Assembly: GCA_964003245.1 (NCBI GenBank)
Contig: CAXFIU010000020.1
Coordinates: forward strand, 1 to 23,466
Source: MGIIb-O2 sp964003245
GTDB lineage: Archaea; Thermoplasmatota; Poseidoniia; Poseidoniales; Thalassarchaeaceae
Length of the DNA stretch: 23,466 nt
Direction of reading: 5' to 3'
Shown: positions 6,885 through 14,964 of the stretch, one piece after another
Layout of the letters: the number at the start of each line of letters is the position of its first letter
Position numbering within the stretch: the first letter of the stretch is position 1
Program-made: the position numbers and the translations under genes
Notes under the pieces: generated by a model
The model's database searches: none
The model's input: the letters and a program-made list of their open reading frames with translations, nothing else
What the model was told of the DNA's origin: nothing

Positions 6885-7991
6885 TCATGGTATTTCATCA
6901 AATTGATAACCATTTTCCCATTTCTTTTCTCCAAGAGCAACTTCGAGTTCGTACGGAGTTATCATTGGTTTAGCATATTTCACTGCATCATCTATTGCTA
7001 TTCTCGGGCAGGCGGTATTTACAAAAACATCTACGGGATAAAAATCAATCAATTCAGGACCAACATGTTCCATTGATAATAAAAATCCTTTTTTCCCATG
7101 TTTCTCAAGTTTTCTTTTCATTCTTAGGGCTAAATTCCTTCTCATTTGACCTGGCTTAGAACCTATCAATATGCCAAATCTTTTTTTGTCCATTGAAGAC
7201 ATTATTAATCCAGAACGTTGTCTCAGAATTCTCTCAATTCTCTCTCTCCCCATTTCCTTTGCATCTCCACTGTAAGGGTCCAACATTGCAAGAGGTTTTC
7301 CAGTATGCAATACTAATCCAATAGGATGAAAATCACCGCTTCCTAAGAATACGTAGTGCCCAACGGTGGGGTCATCGCCTGAATAATTACATCCCAAAAC
7401 TTGCCCTGGTAATGACAATCTTGCACCTCCGACTGGAATTGTAACATCAAATCCAGCATCCTCAAAATGTTTCTTAAAAGTGGGGAGCAAGTGTAAATGC
7501 TGTATACTGCCTACCAAACCAAGTTTTGTATCTGTCAAAGGAGCTACTCTACCAACCATATCTTCAAACCGGTCCAGAGCTTCAAGTTCAGATAAGACAG
7601 GTCCAGATGAATCATTTAGTCGACTAATTGCAATTTCACGATGTGCATGCAGATACGGCAGAACAGGTTCAATTTCTGGACTTCCATCATATGTGACTGG
7701 TATGAACTGTGTTGGCATACCTGAGTCAATATTCATTTGAGAGTGACCCATATGTGCCACTAATTCTGCTCCAATATTTTGCATTTTATCGTGAACTAAG
7801 TCGCATGCTCCATAGCAAGGATCTGCTGAAAGAACAACTCTAGCAGAGGTCTCTGTTTCTATCTGGTCCATCATATCTAAAGCCTGCATTTTTAATCCCT
7901 CAGGGACTTGTAATGCTACAAGGCGATGGTCATTTTTTTTTATACGTTCGATTAAATCATCTAGCTCGAAATTATGTTTTTCTAAATCCAA
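6885..7991 (-). CDS. dph2: 2-(3-amino-3-carboxypropyl)histidine synthase (diphthamide biosynthesis Dph2)
   Basis: A radical enzyme that transfers the aminocarboxypropyl group of S-adenosylmethionine onto the diphthamide histidine of elongation factor 2, using a [4Fe-4S] cluster held by three cysteines. Those ligands are visible: Cys59 in DPCYGACD, Cys201 in LGCNYSG and Cys328 in TACPRIAIDD, matching the three-domain layout of archaeal Dph2. Its 368 residues are normal. The only possible early start is TTG at 7991, because an in-frame stop (TGA 8006-8004, the stop codon of hpt) lies 12 bases above and the next methionine is deep in the protein. GGTGAG lies 3 bases before the TTG. It is the third gene of an L10e, Hpt, Dph2 operon. 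Confidence 0.96.
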   Translation of the reverse strand: MDLEKHNFELDDLIERIKKNDHRLVALQVPEGLKMQALDMMDQIETETSARVVLSADPCYGACDLVHDKMQNIGAELVAHMGHSQMNIDSGMPTQFIPVTYDGSPEIEPVLPYLHAHREIAISRLNDSSGPVLSELEALDRFEDMVGRVAPLTDTKLGLVGSIQHLHLLPTFKKHFEDAGFDVTIPVGGARLSLPGQVLGCNYSGDDPTVGHYVFLGSGDFHPIGLVLHTGKPLAMLDPYSGDAKEMGRERIERILRQRSGLIMSSMDKKRFGILIGSKPGQMRRNLALRMKRKLEKHGKKGFLLSMEHVGPELIDFYPVDVFVNTACPRIAIDDAVKYAKPMITPYELEVALGEKKWENGYQFDEIP

Positions 7992-8003
7992 TTTCTCACC
8001 ACA

Positions 8004-8582
8004 TCAATCTACAATCTCAACTTTGCCGTCAATAATATCAATTCTTGCAAGAGATCTTATTGGCCAATTAGGTCTCTCTTTATTTAGCCTCTCACGGCCA
8101 TTTCCTTTTTCAATTGCTATGACTATATCTTGGAGAATTACTCCCATATTTTCTAGTGTTTCCAATAGTGGTTCTAGTGTTCCACCAGTTGAAATAACAT
8201 CATCTACTATCAGAATTCTCTCACCAGGTTTAATGTCATTAATATAAACGGTAGATTGAGAATATCCAGTTGCTACATCAACTCTTGTTTCACCCTCCAT
8301 TCCATAAGAGCGTTTTCGAATTACTACTGTAGGTATGCCTGTAGCATCTCCTACTGCTGCTAAAAGTGGGAGTCCCATTGCTTCTACAGTTACGATTAAA
8401 TCAATTTTTGTCCAATCTACACTCTCAACAATTAAATCTCTCGTAGCTCGTAATACTTCCGCCTTCATTCTTGGGATACCATCTGAGATTGGATGAATGA
8501 AGTAGGGGTATTCTCCCTTCCAAATAATTGGTGAACCACGTAGTGATTCGTGTAATACTGCTAGAGGATCTCTGGGCTCCAT
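8004..8582 (-). CDS. hpt: Hypoxanthine/guanine phosphoribosyltransferase, archaeal type
   Basis: This purine salvage enzyme joins hypoxanthine (or guanine) with PRPP to give IMP (or GMP). The PRPP-binding loop is LIVDDVISTGGTL (about 125-137). Other archaeal-Hpt features are YFIHPISDGIPRM (about 27-39), TVEAMGLPLLAAVG (about 65-78) and VIRKRSYGMEGE (about 87-98). These resemble methanogen Hpt more than adenine PRTase, though the whole subfamily is related to APRT and base preference is not certain. The length of 192 residues is typical. It begins at ATG 8582, 12 bases after the L10e stop, and is followed 12 bases later by dph2. Confidence 0.92.
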   Translation of the reverse strand: MEPRDPLAVLHESLRGSPIIWKGEYPYFIHPISDGIPRMKAEVLRATRDLIVESVDWTKIDLIVTVEAMGLPLLAAVGDATGIPTVVIRKRSYGMEGETRVDVATGYSQSTVYINDIKPGERILIVDDVISTGGTLEPLLETLENMGVILQDIVIAIEKGNGRERLNKERPNWPIRSLARIDIIDGKVEIVD

Positions 8583-8594
8583 GCCCCATCACAC

Positions 8595-9131
8595 TCAGAC
8601 TAGTCCTTTCAAATGCTCGGAACCTTCAACTACCTTGATTGTACAAGGTGTTGGAAATTTACAGTTCGCTTTACGCAATGCATCTCTTGCAACAATGTAA
8701 TTCTCTGGAGTAGTTACTATGGAAATGACAGTTTGACCTCTCTGTACTCGTGCAGCAGTACCCACATTCTTTCCAAATGCTTGTCTCATTCCTTGAGATA
8801 CACGATCTGCTCCCGCACCGGTAGCTTGCTTGTTCTCACGAAGAATTTGATGTGGATAAGTATGCATCCTTAGAGCGTAGTTTTCTCCAGCAGCATCCCT
8901 GATTCTAGCATTTGCAACTTGACGGGCCGCTTCTAGTGCTTTATCTTGTATTTGACATGAATTGTCTGCTAATAAAGCCACTTTTACAGGAAAACCTCCT
9001 GCCTCTGCTTTCTTTCTGTTGCCCATAAAATAACGCAGAATTCGATTATTAGGTACACCTCCAGTGTACTGACGCCTAGTAAATGCCTGACCCTTAAGTC
9101 GGCGATACATGGATGCGGGCTTACGTGCCAT
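8595..9131 (-). CDS. rpl10e: 50S ribosomal protein L10e (uL16)
   Basis: A large-subunit protein near the peptidyl-transferase and A-site region. The start MARKPASMYRRLKGQAFTRR (1-20) and the segment GVPNNRILRYFMGN (about 25-38) are hallmarks. The central HTYPHQILRENKQATGAGADR stretch (about 90-110) and GMRQAFGK (about 113-120) are also conserved. It has 178 residues, standard for archaea. It is the first gene of the L10e, Hpt, Dph2 operon, with a TATA box 36-43 bases upstream of the ATG at 9131. Confidence 0.97.
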   Translation of the reverse strand: MARKPASMYRRLKGQAFTRRQYTGGVPNNRILRYFMGNRKKAEAGGFPVKVALLADNSCQIQDKALEAARQVANARIRDAAGENYALRMHTYPHQILRENKQATGAGADRVSQGMRQAFGKNVGTAARVQRGQTVISIVTTPENYIVARDALRKANCKFPTPCTIKVVEGSEHLKGLV

Positions 9132-9142
9132 TTGAACAACCT

Positions 9143-9173
9143 CGACTTCGGCCGACTGGCCTACCGTATTTAA
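9143..9173 (-). promoter_or_regulatory. L10e promoter: TATA box plus downstream GTCGGCCGAAGTCG element
   Basis: On the minus strand TTAAATAC (9173-9166) is a good archaeal TATA box. Eleven bases further, GTCGGCCGAAGTCG (9156-9143) resembles the GTCGGCAAGTCG in the S6e promoter at the same spacing. The predicted start of transcription is near 9142, leaving a very short leader before the ATG at 9131. Confidence 0.5.
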
Positions 9174-9215
9174 TGATAAGTGAGCAGGATAAATTATCTT
9201 TCTATAATTATGAAA

Positions 9216-10157
9216 TTAAGAAATCTTTAATCTTGCACTCTCAATTTGGACAATTCTTACTCCCATTAGAATCATCATAAATCCAATAATTATTGAATAT
9301 CCTAGATTTTCTTCTAATAACCACCATCCTCCAAGTATGCCAAATAGTGGTACTAAGAAAATGTATGAAGAAGCTGCAGTAGCTCCTAATTTCTCGATCC
9401 CAATTGTAAACCAATAATATGCTAGAACAGTTGAGAAAGCACCTAAGTATACAATTGCTAACCATCCCTCTCTAGTTGGTAAGATAAGTCCATTTATCCA
9501 TACATCATATATGACAAAAGGTGTCATCATTATTGTTCCAATTAATGAATACCAAACAACAATTTCTAATGACGTATAATTGTTAATTCCATCCTTCCCT
9601 TCCATTAATCTTTTTGTCATATTAGTGGTCGTTGCCCAAGAGAATGAGGCGCATAGAATTAACAAGTCTCCTAAAATTCTATCCTCAAAATTAATCTGTG
9701 TATTTGGACTCCATCCTGTGACAATTCCTACACCTATGAAACCACAAAATAAACCTAGAAACATTTTCTTAGAAATTGCCTGTCCAAGTAATGGGGCGGC
9801 TAAAACCACAGTAAAAATTGGATTGAATGTAATGATGAGAGAGGCATCTCCTGCTGCGGTGTAATACATCCCATGCATAAAGAAAAATTGATAGCATAAA
9901 ACACCTGTAAATCCTATAATTAATAAGCTTCTGAATGTACTTTTATTATCGGGTAGCCATCTTACTTTATTCCCTTTGATTTTTAGAATTAGAAACCATA
10001 TATAGAATATTATTATTGTTAAAATATATCTAAGCCAAGCTCCTGTCATAGGAGGTATTTCTAATGACAGAATTCTCCCAATTGCCCATGAGAATCCCCA
10101 AATTATTGCCACTAAAAGCATTAGAAAATGTGTTTTAATGTTATTCGCTTTTATCAT
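9216..10157 (-). CDS. EamA/DMT-superfamily transporter
   Basis: An integral membrane protein of the drug/metabolite transporter superfamily, built of two EamA repeats with about ten transmembrane segments. The first repeat begins MLLVAIIWGFSWAIGRI and contains a GFTGVLCYQFFFMHGMYYTAAGDAS stretch (interrupted here by no charged loop). The second repeat begins near ILCASFSWATTTNMTKR and ends with GILGGWWLLEENLGYSIIIGF. Substrate cannot be told; relatives export amino acids or metabolites. A longer form from TTG 10193 is open, but I prefer ATG 10157 (313 residues), because the longer N-terminus is polar and the TATA-like AATTTATC at 10196-10203 would place the transcript start below that TTG. 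It diverges from mutS. Confidence 0.88.
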   Translation of the reverse strand: MIKANNIKTHFLMLLVAIIWGFSWAIGRILSLEIPPMTGAWLRYILTIIIFYIWFLILKIKGNKVRWLPDNKSTFRSLLIIGFTGVLCYQFFFMHGMYYTAAGDASLIITFNPIFTVVLAAPLLGQAISKKMFLGLFCGFIGVGIVTGWSPNTQINFEDRILGDLLILCASFSWATTTNMTKRLMEGKDGINNYTSLEIVVWYSLIGTIMMTPFVIYDVWINGLILPTREGWLAIVYLGAFSTVLAYYWFTIGIEKLGATAASSYIFLVPLFGILGGWWLLEENLGYSIIIGFMMILMGVRIVQIESARLKIS

Positions 10158-10195
10158 AAAAAAACACTCATCTATGACGTCCGAGAACTTCAACT

Positions 10196-10203
10196 AATTT
10201 ATC
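10196..10203 (-). promoter_or_regulatory. Putative TATA box for the EamA transporter
   Basis: On the minus strand this reads GATAAATT, about 40 bases before the preferred ATG at 10157. It would set transcription to begin near 10175 and leave a leader of about 18 bases. This is weak evidence taken alone, but it agrees with the membrane-topology argument for the shorter protein. Confidence 0.35.
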
Positions 10204-10302
10204 TGTAGTGCTATTGGCATTTGATATCTTTCTTGAGATTACAGGCGATTTGCTTATGCACCCCCCGCTTTGTGGACAAACCCACGCTCGGGTGTGAGTG
10301 TT

Positions 10303-10308
10303 GGAGGT
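10303..10308 (+). promoter_or_regulatory. Shine-Dalgarno GGAGGT deciding the mutS start
   Basis: GGAGGT lies 7 bases before the ATG at 10316 and so selects it over the in-frame GTG at 10298. With the GTG start this site would be inside the coding region. Confidence 0.75.
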
Positions 10309-10315
10309 ATTAGAT

Positions 10316-13009
10316 ATGGTGAAGAGGTCGATGTTAGATCAATTCGCAGAAATAAAGGCACAGCACCCTGATACAGTCCTTTTCTTTAGAATGGGTGATT
10401 TTTATGAGATGTTCTATGATGATGCAGTTTTAGCATCAGAAGTTCTTGGAATAACTTTGACAAGTCGTGATAAGAATTCTGAAAATCCTGTTCCTATGGC
10501 AGGTGTACCTTGGCATTCTGTCGAGTCTTATCTTCAATCGATGTTGCGCGCTGGTCACAAAGTTACAATGTGTGAACAAGAAGAAGAATTGCGCCCTGGT
10601 TCTAAGATTCTTGAAAGAGTGGTTACTAGAGTATACACTCCTGGTTCGTTATATGAGGAGAATCTAATTGGAGAAGATGGTTCAAGTATTTTAGCATCAT
10701 TATCGGTTAAAGACGACATAATTGGCATGGCAATTTTAGATTCATCTACAGGTCGTTCCTGGATTCAGGAACAATCTGGTGCAGGACGCTGGGAGAGAAT
10801 TAAAGATGAAATCCAGAGGTGGTCTCCAAGTGAATTAGTAGTGTCAAAGAAGGATGCATCTTTGGATTCGATACTGTCACTTATTTCTAATCTCGATAAT
10901 GTAATCCTTAGTGTCCATGATGCAAATCCCAAACAAATGTTACAGGCACTCCGTGAACATTTGAAAGTTTCAGATCTCGGCAGTGTAGATTTAGATTCTA
11001 AACCTTTAGCATTGCAGGCATGCGGGCTTGCCGCCAGATATATAGCAAATTTACATTTAATTGACACAGTTCCTCTTCGCGAACTTCATTTTGATGCAGA
11101 TGATGGTCATTTAGTCCTCGATCAAACTACACTGAGGAATTTAGAATTGAGCCATACTTTAGTTGGTGAAAAACAAGGTTCACTTTTACAATCTATTGAT
11201 TCAACAAGGACTTGGATGGGTAGGAGATTACTCAAAGAGTGGATTATGAGGCCATTGACAAATAAAGAAGAAATTGGTTTAAGACACTCTGCAGTAAGCA
11301 GTTTATTCAAAGCACCTAGAAGACTTGACTCTATTCGTGATTCACTAAAATCTATGAGAGATCTAGAGCGGCTTTCAACTCGCTTGGCCTACGGTAGAGC
11401 GAATGCTAGAGATTTAGTTGCAATTTCAGAATGTCTTAGTCGTATGAAAACAATACAATCACTTCTTAGTGAAGGCGATTCAGAGCTTTTGCATCAATCA
11501 TCTAATGGATTGGATAATTTATCCGAGATCAATCATTTAATCTCTGAGAAGATAGTAGATGAGCCGCCTGCAACAATTAGGGATGGAGGGATATTTAGAT
11601 TTGGAGTTGATAAGAAATTAGATGATCTTAGGGAAAAGGCAGGTGAAGGAACTGACTGGTTGAAGAATTTCGAGGCTCAAGAGAGAGAGAAATTAGATAT
11701 TCCCAATCTTAAAATCAAACATAATAGGCAATTTGGTTTCTTTATCGAAATCACTAAGTCGCATATAGATAAGGTGCCAGAACATTATCGTCGCCGACAA
11801 ACTATGACGAATGCAGAGAGATATACTACTGACGATTTAGCATCTTGGGAAGAAATAATTTTGACTGCTGATGACAGGGCTAAAGCTCTTGAAAAAGAGT
11901 TATTTGTTGAATTACGAAACATTGTATCCAATTATTCTTCAGAACTCGCAACAATTGCTAGAAAAATTGCAGTTGCTGATGTTCTTTGTTCGTTTGCTAT
12001 TCACGCAAGAAAAAATTCTTGGTGCAAACCGGAAATTATTGTAGGAAATACGATTGATATTGTTTCTGGAAGACATCCTGTCTTAGAATCCGATGGCAGG
12101 TTTGTACCAAATGATGTTAAAATAGATAAAAAAAGAAGTTTTTTGTTATTGACCGGCCCAAATATGGGTGGCAAGTCAACATATCTTCGTCAAACCGCAT
12201 TAATTTCGATACTAGCTCAATCGGGTTCTTTTGTGCCCGCTGAAAAGGCGAAAATTGGTATTATCGATAGAGTTTTCACGAGAGTTGGAGCACATGATGA
12301 TTTGCGTCGTGGTCGTTCAACTTTCATGATGGAGATGATAGAAGTTGCTCACATACTGAGGCGTGCTACCGAAAAAAGTCTGATTCTTCTTGACGAAATT
12401 GGTAGAGGGACCTCAACTTTTGATGGGTTGGCCATTGCTTGGTCGGTTACAGAGGATATTTGTCGTAGGTTAGGTGCAAGAACCCTATTCGCTACTCACT
12501 ATCATCAATTAATAGGATTAGAAAATGAGTTTGAAAATTTGAAAAATATTCATGTTGAGGTGGCGGATATTAATGGTGAGATACGTTTTCTACATACTAT
12601 ATCTGAGGGTTCATGCGATCAATCTTATGGTGTACAAGTTGCAGCATTAGCGGGCCTTCCAATTTCAGTCGTTGAAAGAGCTAGAGACTTACTGATATTC
12701 CTCGAGAGTCAGGCTCAAGGCGCCAAAGCAGGCTCAAACAAATCTCCGGAATCTAGGCCCGAAGGTCAATCAAGTATTTACGGATGGATGATTAACTCGA
12801 TTCCTAATAAGGATGTTAATGAAGAGAGTTTAGAATCTAATTTACCTATAATCAACGAAGAGGTAATTATTGACCCTATGTTAAAAGAAATCGCAGAAAG
12901 ACTAAGATCAATTGATCCAGATAACCTTAGTCCCAGAGAGTCTCAAGAAGTACTTTATGCGATGATTGATTCTCTGAAGAAATCTCAATATTATGATTTA
13001 ATGGAGTAA
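10316..13009 (+). CDS. mutS: DNA mismatch repair protein MutS (MutS1, bacterial type)
   Basis: Recognises base mismatches and small loops as a dimer and signals to MutL. The mismatch-reading motif F29-Y30-E31 sits in FFRMGDFYEMFYDDA. The central clamp and lever domains follow, then the ABC ATPase with Walker A TGPNMGGKST (about 613-622), a RRGRSTFMMEM segment, and Walker B LILLDEIGRGTSTFDG (about 688-703). A helix-turn-helix-like tail ends in DPDNLSPRESQEVLYAMIDSLK (dimerisation). Its 897 residues are near the bacterial length. Residues 818-825 (QSSIYGWM), in a linker before the tail, resemble a PCNA-binding box. It is not the MutS2 or MutS5 form: domain I is intact and no Smr domain is present. 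mutL starts 4 bases downstream. Confidence 0.98.
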   Translation: MVKRSMLDQFAEIKAQHPDTVLFFRMGDFYEMFYDDAVLASEVLGITLTSRDKNSENPVPMAGVPWHSVESYLQSMLRAGHKVTMCEQEEELRPGSKILERVVTRVYTPGSLYEENLIGEDGSSILASLSVKDDIIGMAILDSSTGRSWIQEQSGAGRWERIKDEIQRWSPSELVVSKKDASLDSILSLISNLDNVILSVHDANPKQMLQALREHLKVSDLGSVDLDSKPLALQACGLAARYIANLHLIDTVPLRELHFDADDGHLVLDQTTLRNLELSHTLVGEKQGSLLQSIDSTRTWMGRRLLKEWIMRPLTNKEEIGLRHSAVSSLFKAPRRLDSIRDSLKSMRDLERLSTRLAYGRANARDLVAISECLSRMKTIQSLLSEGDSELLHQSSNGLDNLSEINHLISEKIVDEPPATIRDGGIFRFGVDKKLDDLREKAGEGTDWLKNFEAQEREKLDIPNLKIKHNRQFGFFIEITKSHIDKVPEHYRRRQTMTNAERYTTDDLASWEEIILTADDRAKALEKELFVELRNIVSNYSSELATIARKIAVADVLCSFAIHARKNSWCKPEIIVGNTIDIVSGRHPVLESDGRFVPNDVKIDKKRSFLLLTGPNMGGKSTYLRQTALISILAQSGSFVPAEKAKIGIIDRVFTRVGAHDDLRRGRSTFMMEMIEVAHILRRATEKSLILLDEIGRGTSTFDGLAIAWSVTEDICRRLGARTLFATHYHQLIGLENEFENLKNIHVEVADINGEIRFLHTISEGSCDQSYGVQVAALAGLPISVVERARDLLIFLESQAQGAKAGSNKSPESRPEGQSSIYGWMINSIPNKDVNEESLESNLPIINEEVIIDPMLKEIAERLRSIDPDNLSPRESQEVLYAMIDSLKKSQYYDLME

Positions 13010-13013
13010 TTAA

Positions 13014-14963
13014 ATGTCTGACTCTTCTCGTATTCCTATTCAACAACTTGATGAACTAACTATTGATCAAATTGCAGCAGGAGAGGTAGTTGAAAGACCC
13101 GCACAGGTTGTTAAAGAATTAGTTGAAAATTCAATCGACTCCGGTTGTAAGAAGATAAGAATTGAAATTGTCGACGGAGGATTTTCTAGAATCTCAGTAA
13201 TTGATGATGGCCATGGCATACCTAAAGATGAACTAAAATTAGCCATAAAGAGGCATGCAACTAGTAAAATCTCTTCATCTGAGGATTTGAGAACCGTTGT
13301 TACAAAAGGATTTCGTGGTGAAGCATTAGCGTCAATTGCTGCAGTTAGCAAAATGACTCTTTCAAGTAAGGTCAGAGGTTCTGAAGGTTTTTCTTTAACT
13401 GTTGACAATGGATTGGTAGAGGATATTGAATTGATAGGAATTCCTCCTGGGACGAAAGTAGATGTTCAAAATTTGTTTCAAAAAATACCAGCACGTTTAT
13501 CTTTCCAAAGAAGGCCCTCTACTGAAAACGCTGCAATAGTAGATATAGCAATTTCTTTGGCTCTCAGCGAATCTAAAGTAGGAATCTTGGTTGAGATAGA
13601 TGGTCGTAAAGTATTAGATTGTCCACCTTGTGATAGTATGGAAGATAGATTATACGATTTATTTGGCACTACTTCTTCTAAGTTAGTACCTCTTGAATCT
13701 TCAGAAGTGGATAATGATGCCCCTGGTAAAGAAAATTGGAATGGATGGATTTCTCCACCCGGTATTTCTCGTTCTCGTTCTGATGATATTCACGTATTAG
13801 TAAATGGTAGACCTGTAAATCCTGGTCCATTTTTGCAGTCAATAAGACGTGGATATCACACTAGGTTAATGGTAGGTCGACATCCTATCGGAGTATTATC
13901 GCTGAATCTTCCAACCGAAGAGGTAGATGTAAATGTCCATCCAACTAAGAGAGAAGTTAGATTACAAAATTCATGGAGAGTCTTAGAGAGGCTAGAGCGG
14001 AGCATAAAATATACACTAAGTAAAATTTCAACAGAACCTGAATTTAAGGATCTAACAATTTTAGAAGGAATAAATGTTGATATAAATGAAGATAAGAATG
14101 ATTCAGAAGAATTTATCCCCTCTTGGGTTCATGTAAGTCAAAAAGAAAAAATACAAACACACTTTAGTAGCATAAGAAATTCTAATGAAAAAGTCCAATC
14201 ATCAAAACCTAGGGAAGAATTTAATAATTTAGAACAGCAAACTTTGCCCGGCCTTGATTCGAAACCAATTTCTCCGTCTTTATCATCAGAAGAACGTAAA
14301 TTACATCGTTTTTCATTAGATGGCGAATCAGTTTCTCCCGTTGATGAACCCCAATCTGATGCTGCAATAATACCTGATTTGCCTAAAATGAATGTACTTT
14401 CTCAATTCTCAGATTCATATATTCTAGCCGAAGGTGATGGCGAATTATTCATAGTTGATCAGCATGCATTGCATGAAAGAATAAGGTATGAAAGATTACG
14501 TCCCTCCATGGTCGATTGGTCGCCTCAGGAGTTGATTAATCCAGTTGTTATTTCTGTAGGTGCGAGGGAATTATCTGCTGCTCGTTCCAACTCTGATAGA
14601 TTACTTGAATTAGGAATTCGTTTCACTGAATCTGATCGACAGATAGTTGTAGAATCTGTTCCTGATGTTTTGATCGGCGAATCAGGAATAGTCGAATTCA
14701 TTCACGATATACTGATTGATATTTCGTCTCAACCCGAATCCCGAGGTGTTGATACAGTTGAAAAATTACGTGATAAAGTTGCTTTCATGAAGTCATGTCG
14801 TGGTTCAGTTAAGGCAAATCAGGAATTAAATCTAGCTGAAATGAGACGTTTATTGCTAGATATGAGAACAGTACCCAATCCATGGGCCTGTGTTCATGGG
14901 CGTCCAACAATTCTCAAATTATCTCAGAATCATCTTGACAAGCATTTTGGAAGACATGGTTAA
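13014..14963 (+). CDS. mutL: DNA mismatch repair protein MutL with endonuclease motif
   Basis: Second protein of mismatch repair; it couples MutS to strand nicking and removal. The N-terminal GHKL ATPase shows IAAGEVVERPAQVVKELVENSIDSG (about 20-44, interrupted here only by conserved residues), DDGHGIPKDEL (about 64-74) and TKGFRGEALASI (about 98-109). A variable linker spans about 350-450. The C-terminal domain carries the metal-binding endonuclease motif D482-Q-H-A-x2-E488-x4-E493, plus SCRGSVKANQ and a terminal CVHGRPT. The nicking motif marks a methyl-independent system like that of most bacteria and eukaryotes rather than the E. coli MutH type. GGAG at 13003-13006, inside the mutS end, lies 7 bases before the ATG, showing translational coupling in a mutS-mutL operon. 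Its stop is one base from the convergent aroA stop. Confidence 0.98.
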   Translation: MSDSSRIPIQQLDELTIDQIAAGEVVERPAQVVKELVENSIDSGCKKIRIEIVDGGFSRISVIDDGHGIPKDELKLAIKRHATSKISSSEDLRTVVTKGFRGEALASIAAVSKMTLSSKVRGSEGFSLTVDNGLVEDIELIGIPPGTKVDVQNLFQKIPARLSFQRRPSTENAAIVDIAISLALSESKVGILVEIDGRKVLDCPPCDSMEDRLYDLFGTTSSKLVPLESSEVDNDAPGKENWNGWISPPGISRSRSDDIHVLVNGRPVNPGPFLQSIRRGYHTRLMVGRHPIGVLSLNLPTEEVDVNVHPTKREVRLQNSWRVLERLERSIKYTLSKISTEPEFKDLTILEGINVDINEDKNDSEEFIPSWVHVSQKEKIQTHFSSIRNSNEKVQSSKPREEFNNLEQQTLPGLDSKPISPSLSSEERKLHRFSLDGESVSPVDEPQSDAAIIPDLPKMNVLSQFSDSYILAEGDGELFIVDQHALHERIRYERLRPSMVDWSPQELINPVVISVGARELSAARSNSDRLLELGIRFTESDRQIVVESVPDVLIGESGIVEFIHDILIDISSQPESRGVDTVEKLRDKVAFMKSCRGSVKANQELNLAEMRRLLLDMRTVPNPWACVHGRPTILKLSQNHLDKHFGRHG

Positions 14964-14964
14964 A

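Noticed and set aside
10261..10297. Hairpin in the mutS leader (GTGG...CCAC, ACCC...GGGT)
   Set aside because: The stems are only four bases and mutually exclusive; not above what a GC-rich leader gives by chance.
10298..10315. GTG start for mutS
   Set aside because: The GGAGGT at 10303-10308 would be inside the coding region and points to ATG 10316, which also fits the family N-terminus.
14235..14255. Clamp-binding motif in the MutL linker (QQTLPGL, residues 408-414)
   Set aside because: It resembles a bacterial clamp motif only loosely and lies in a low-complexity linker where such matches arise by chance.
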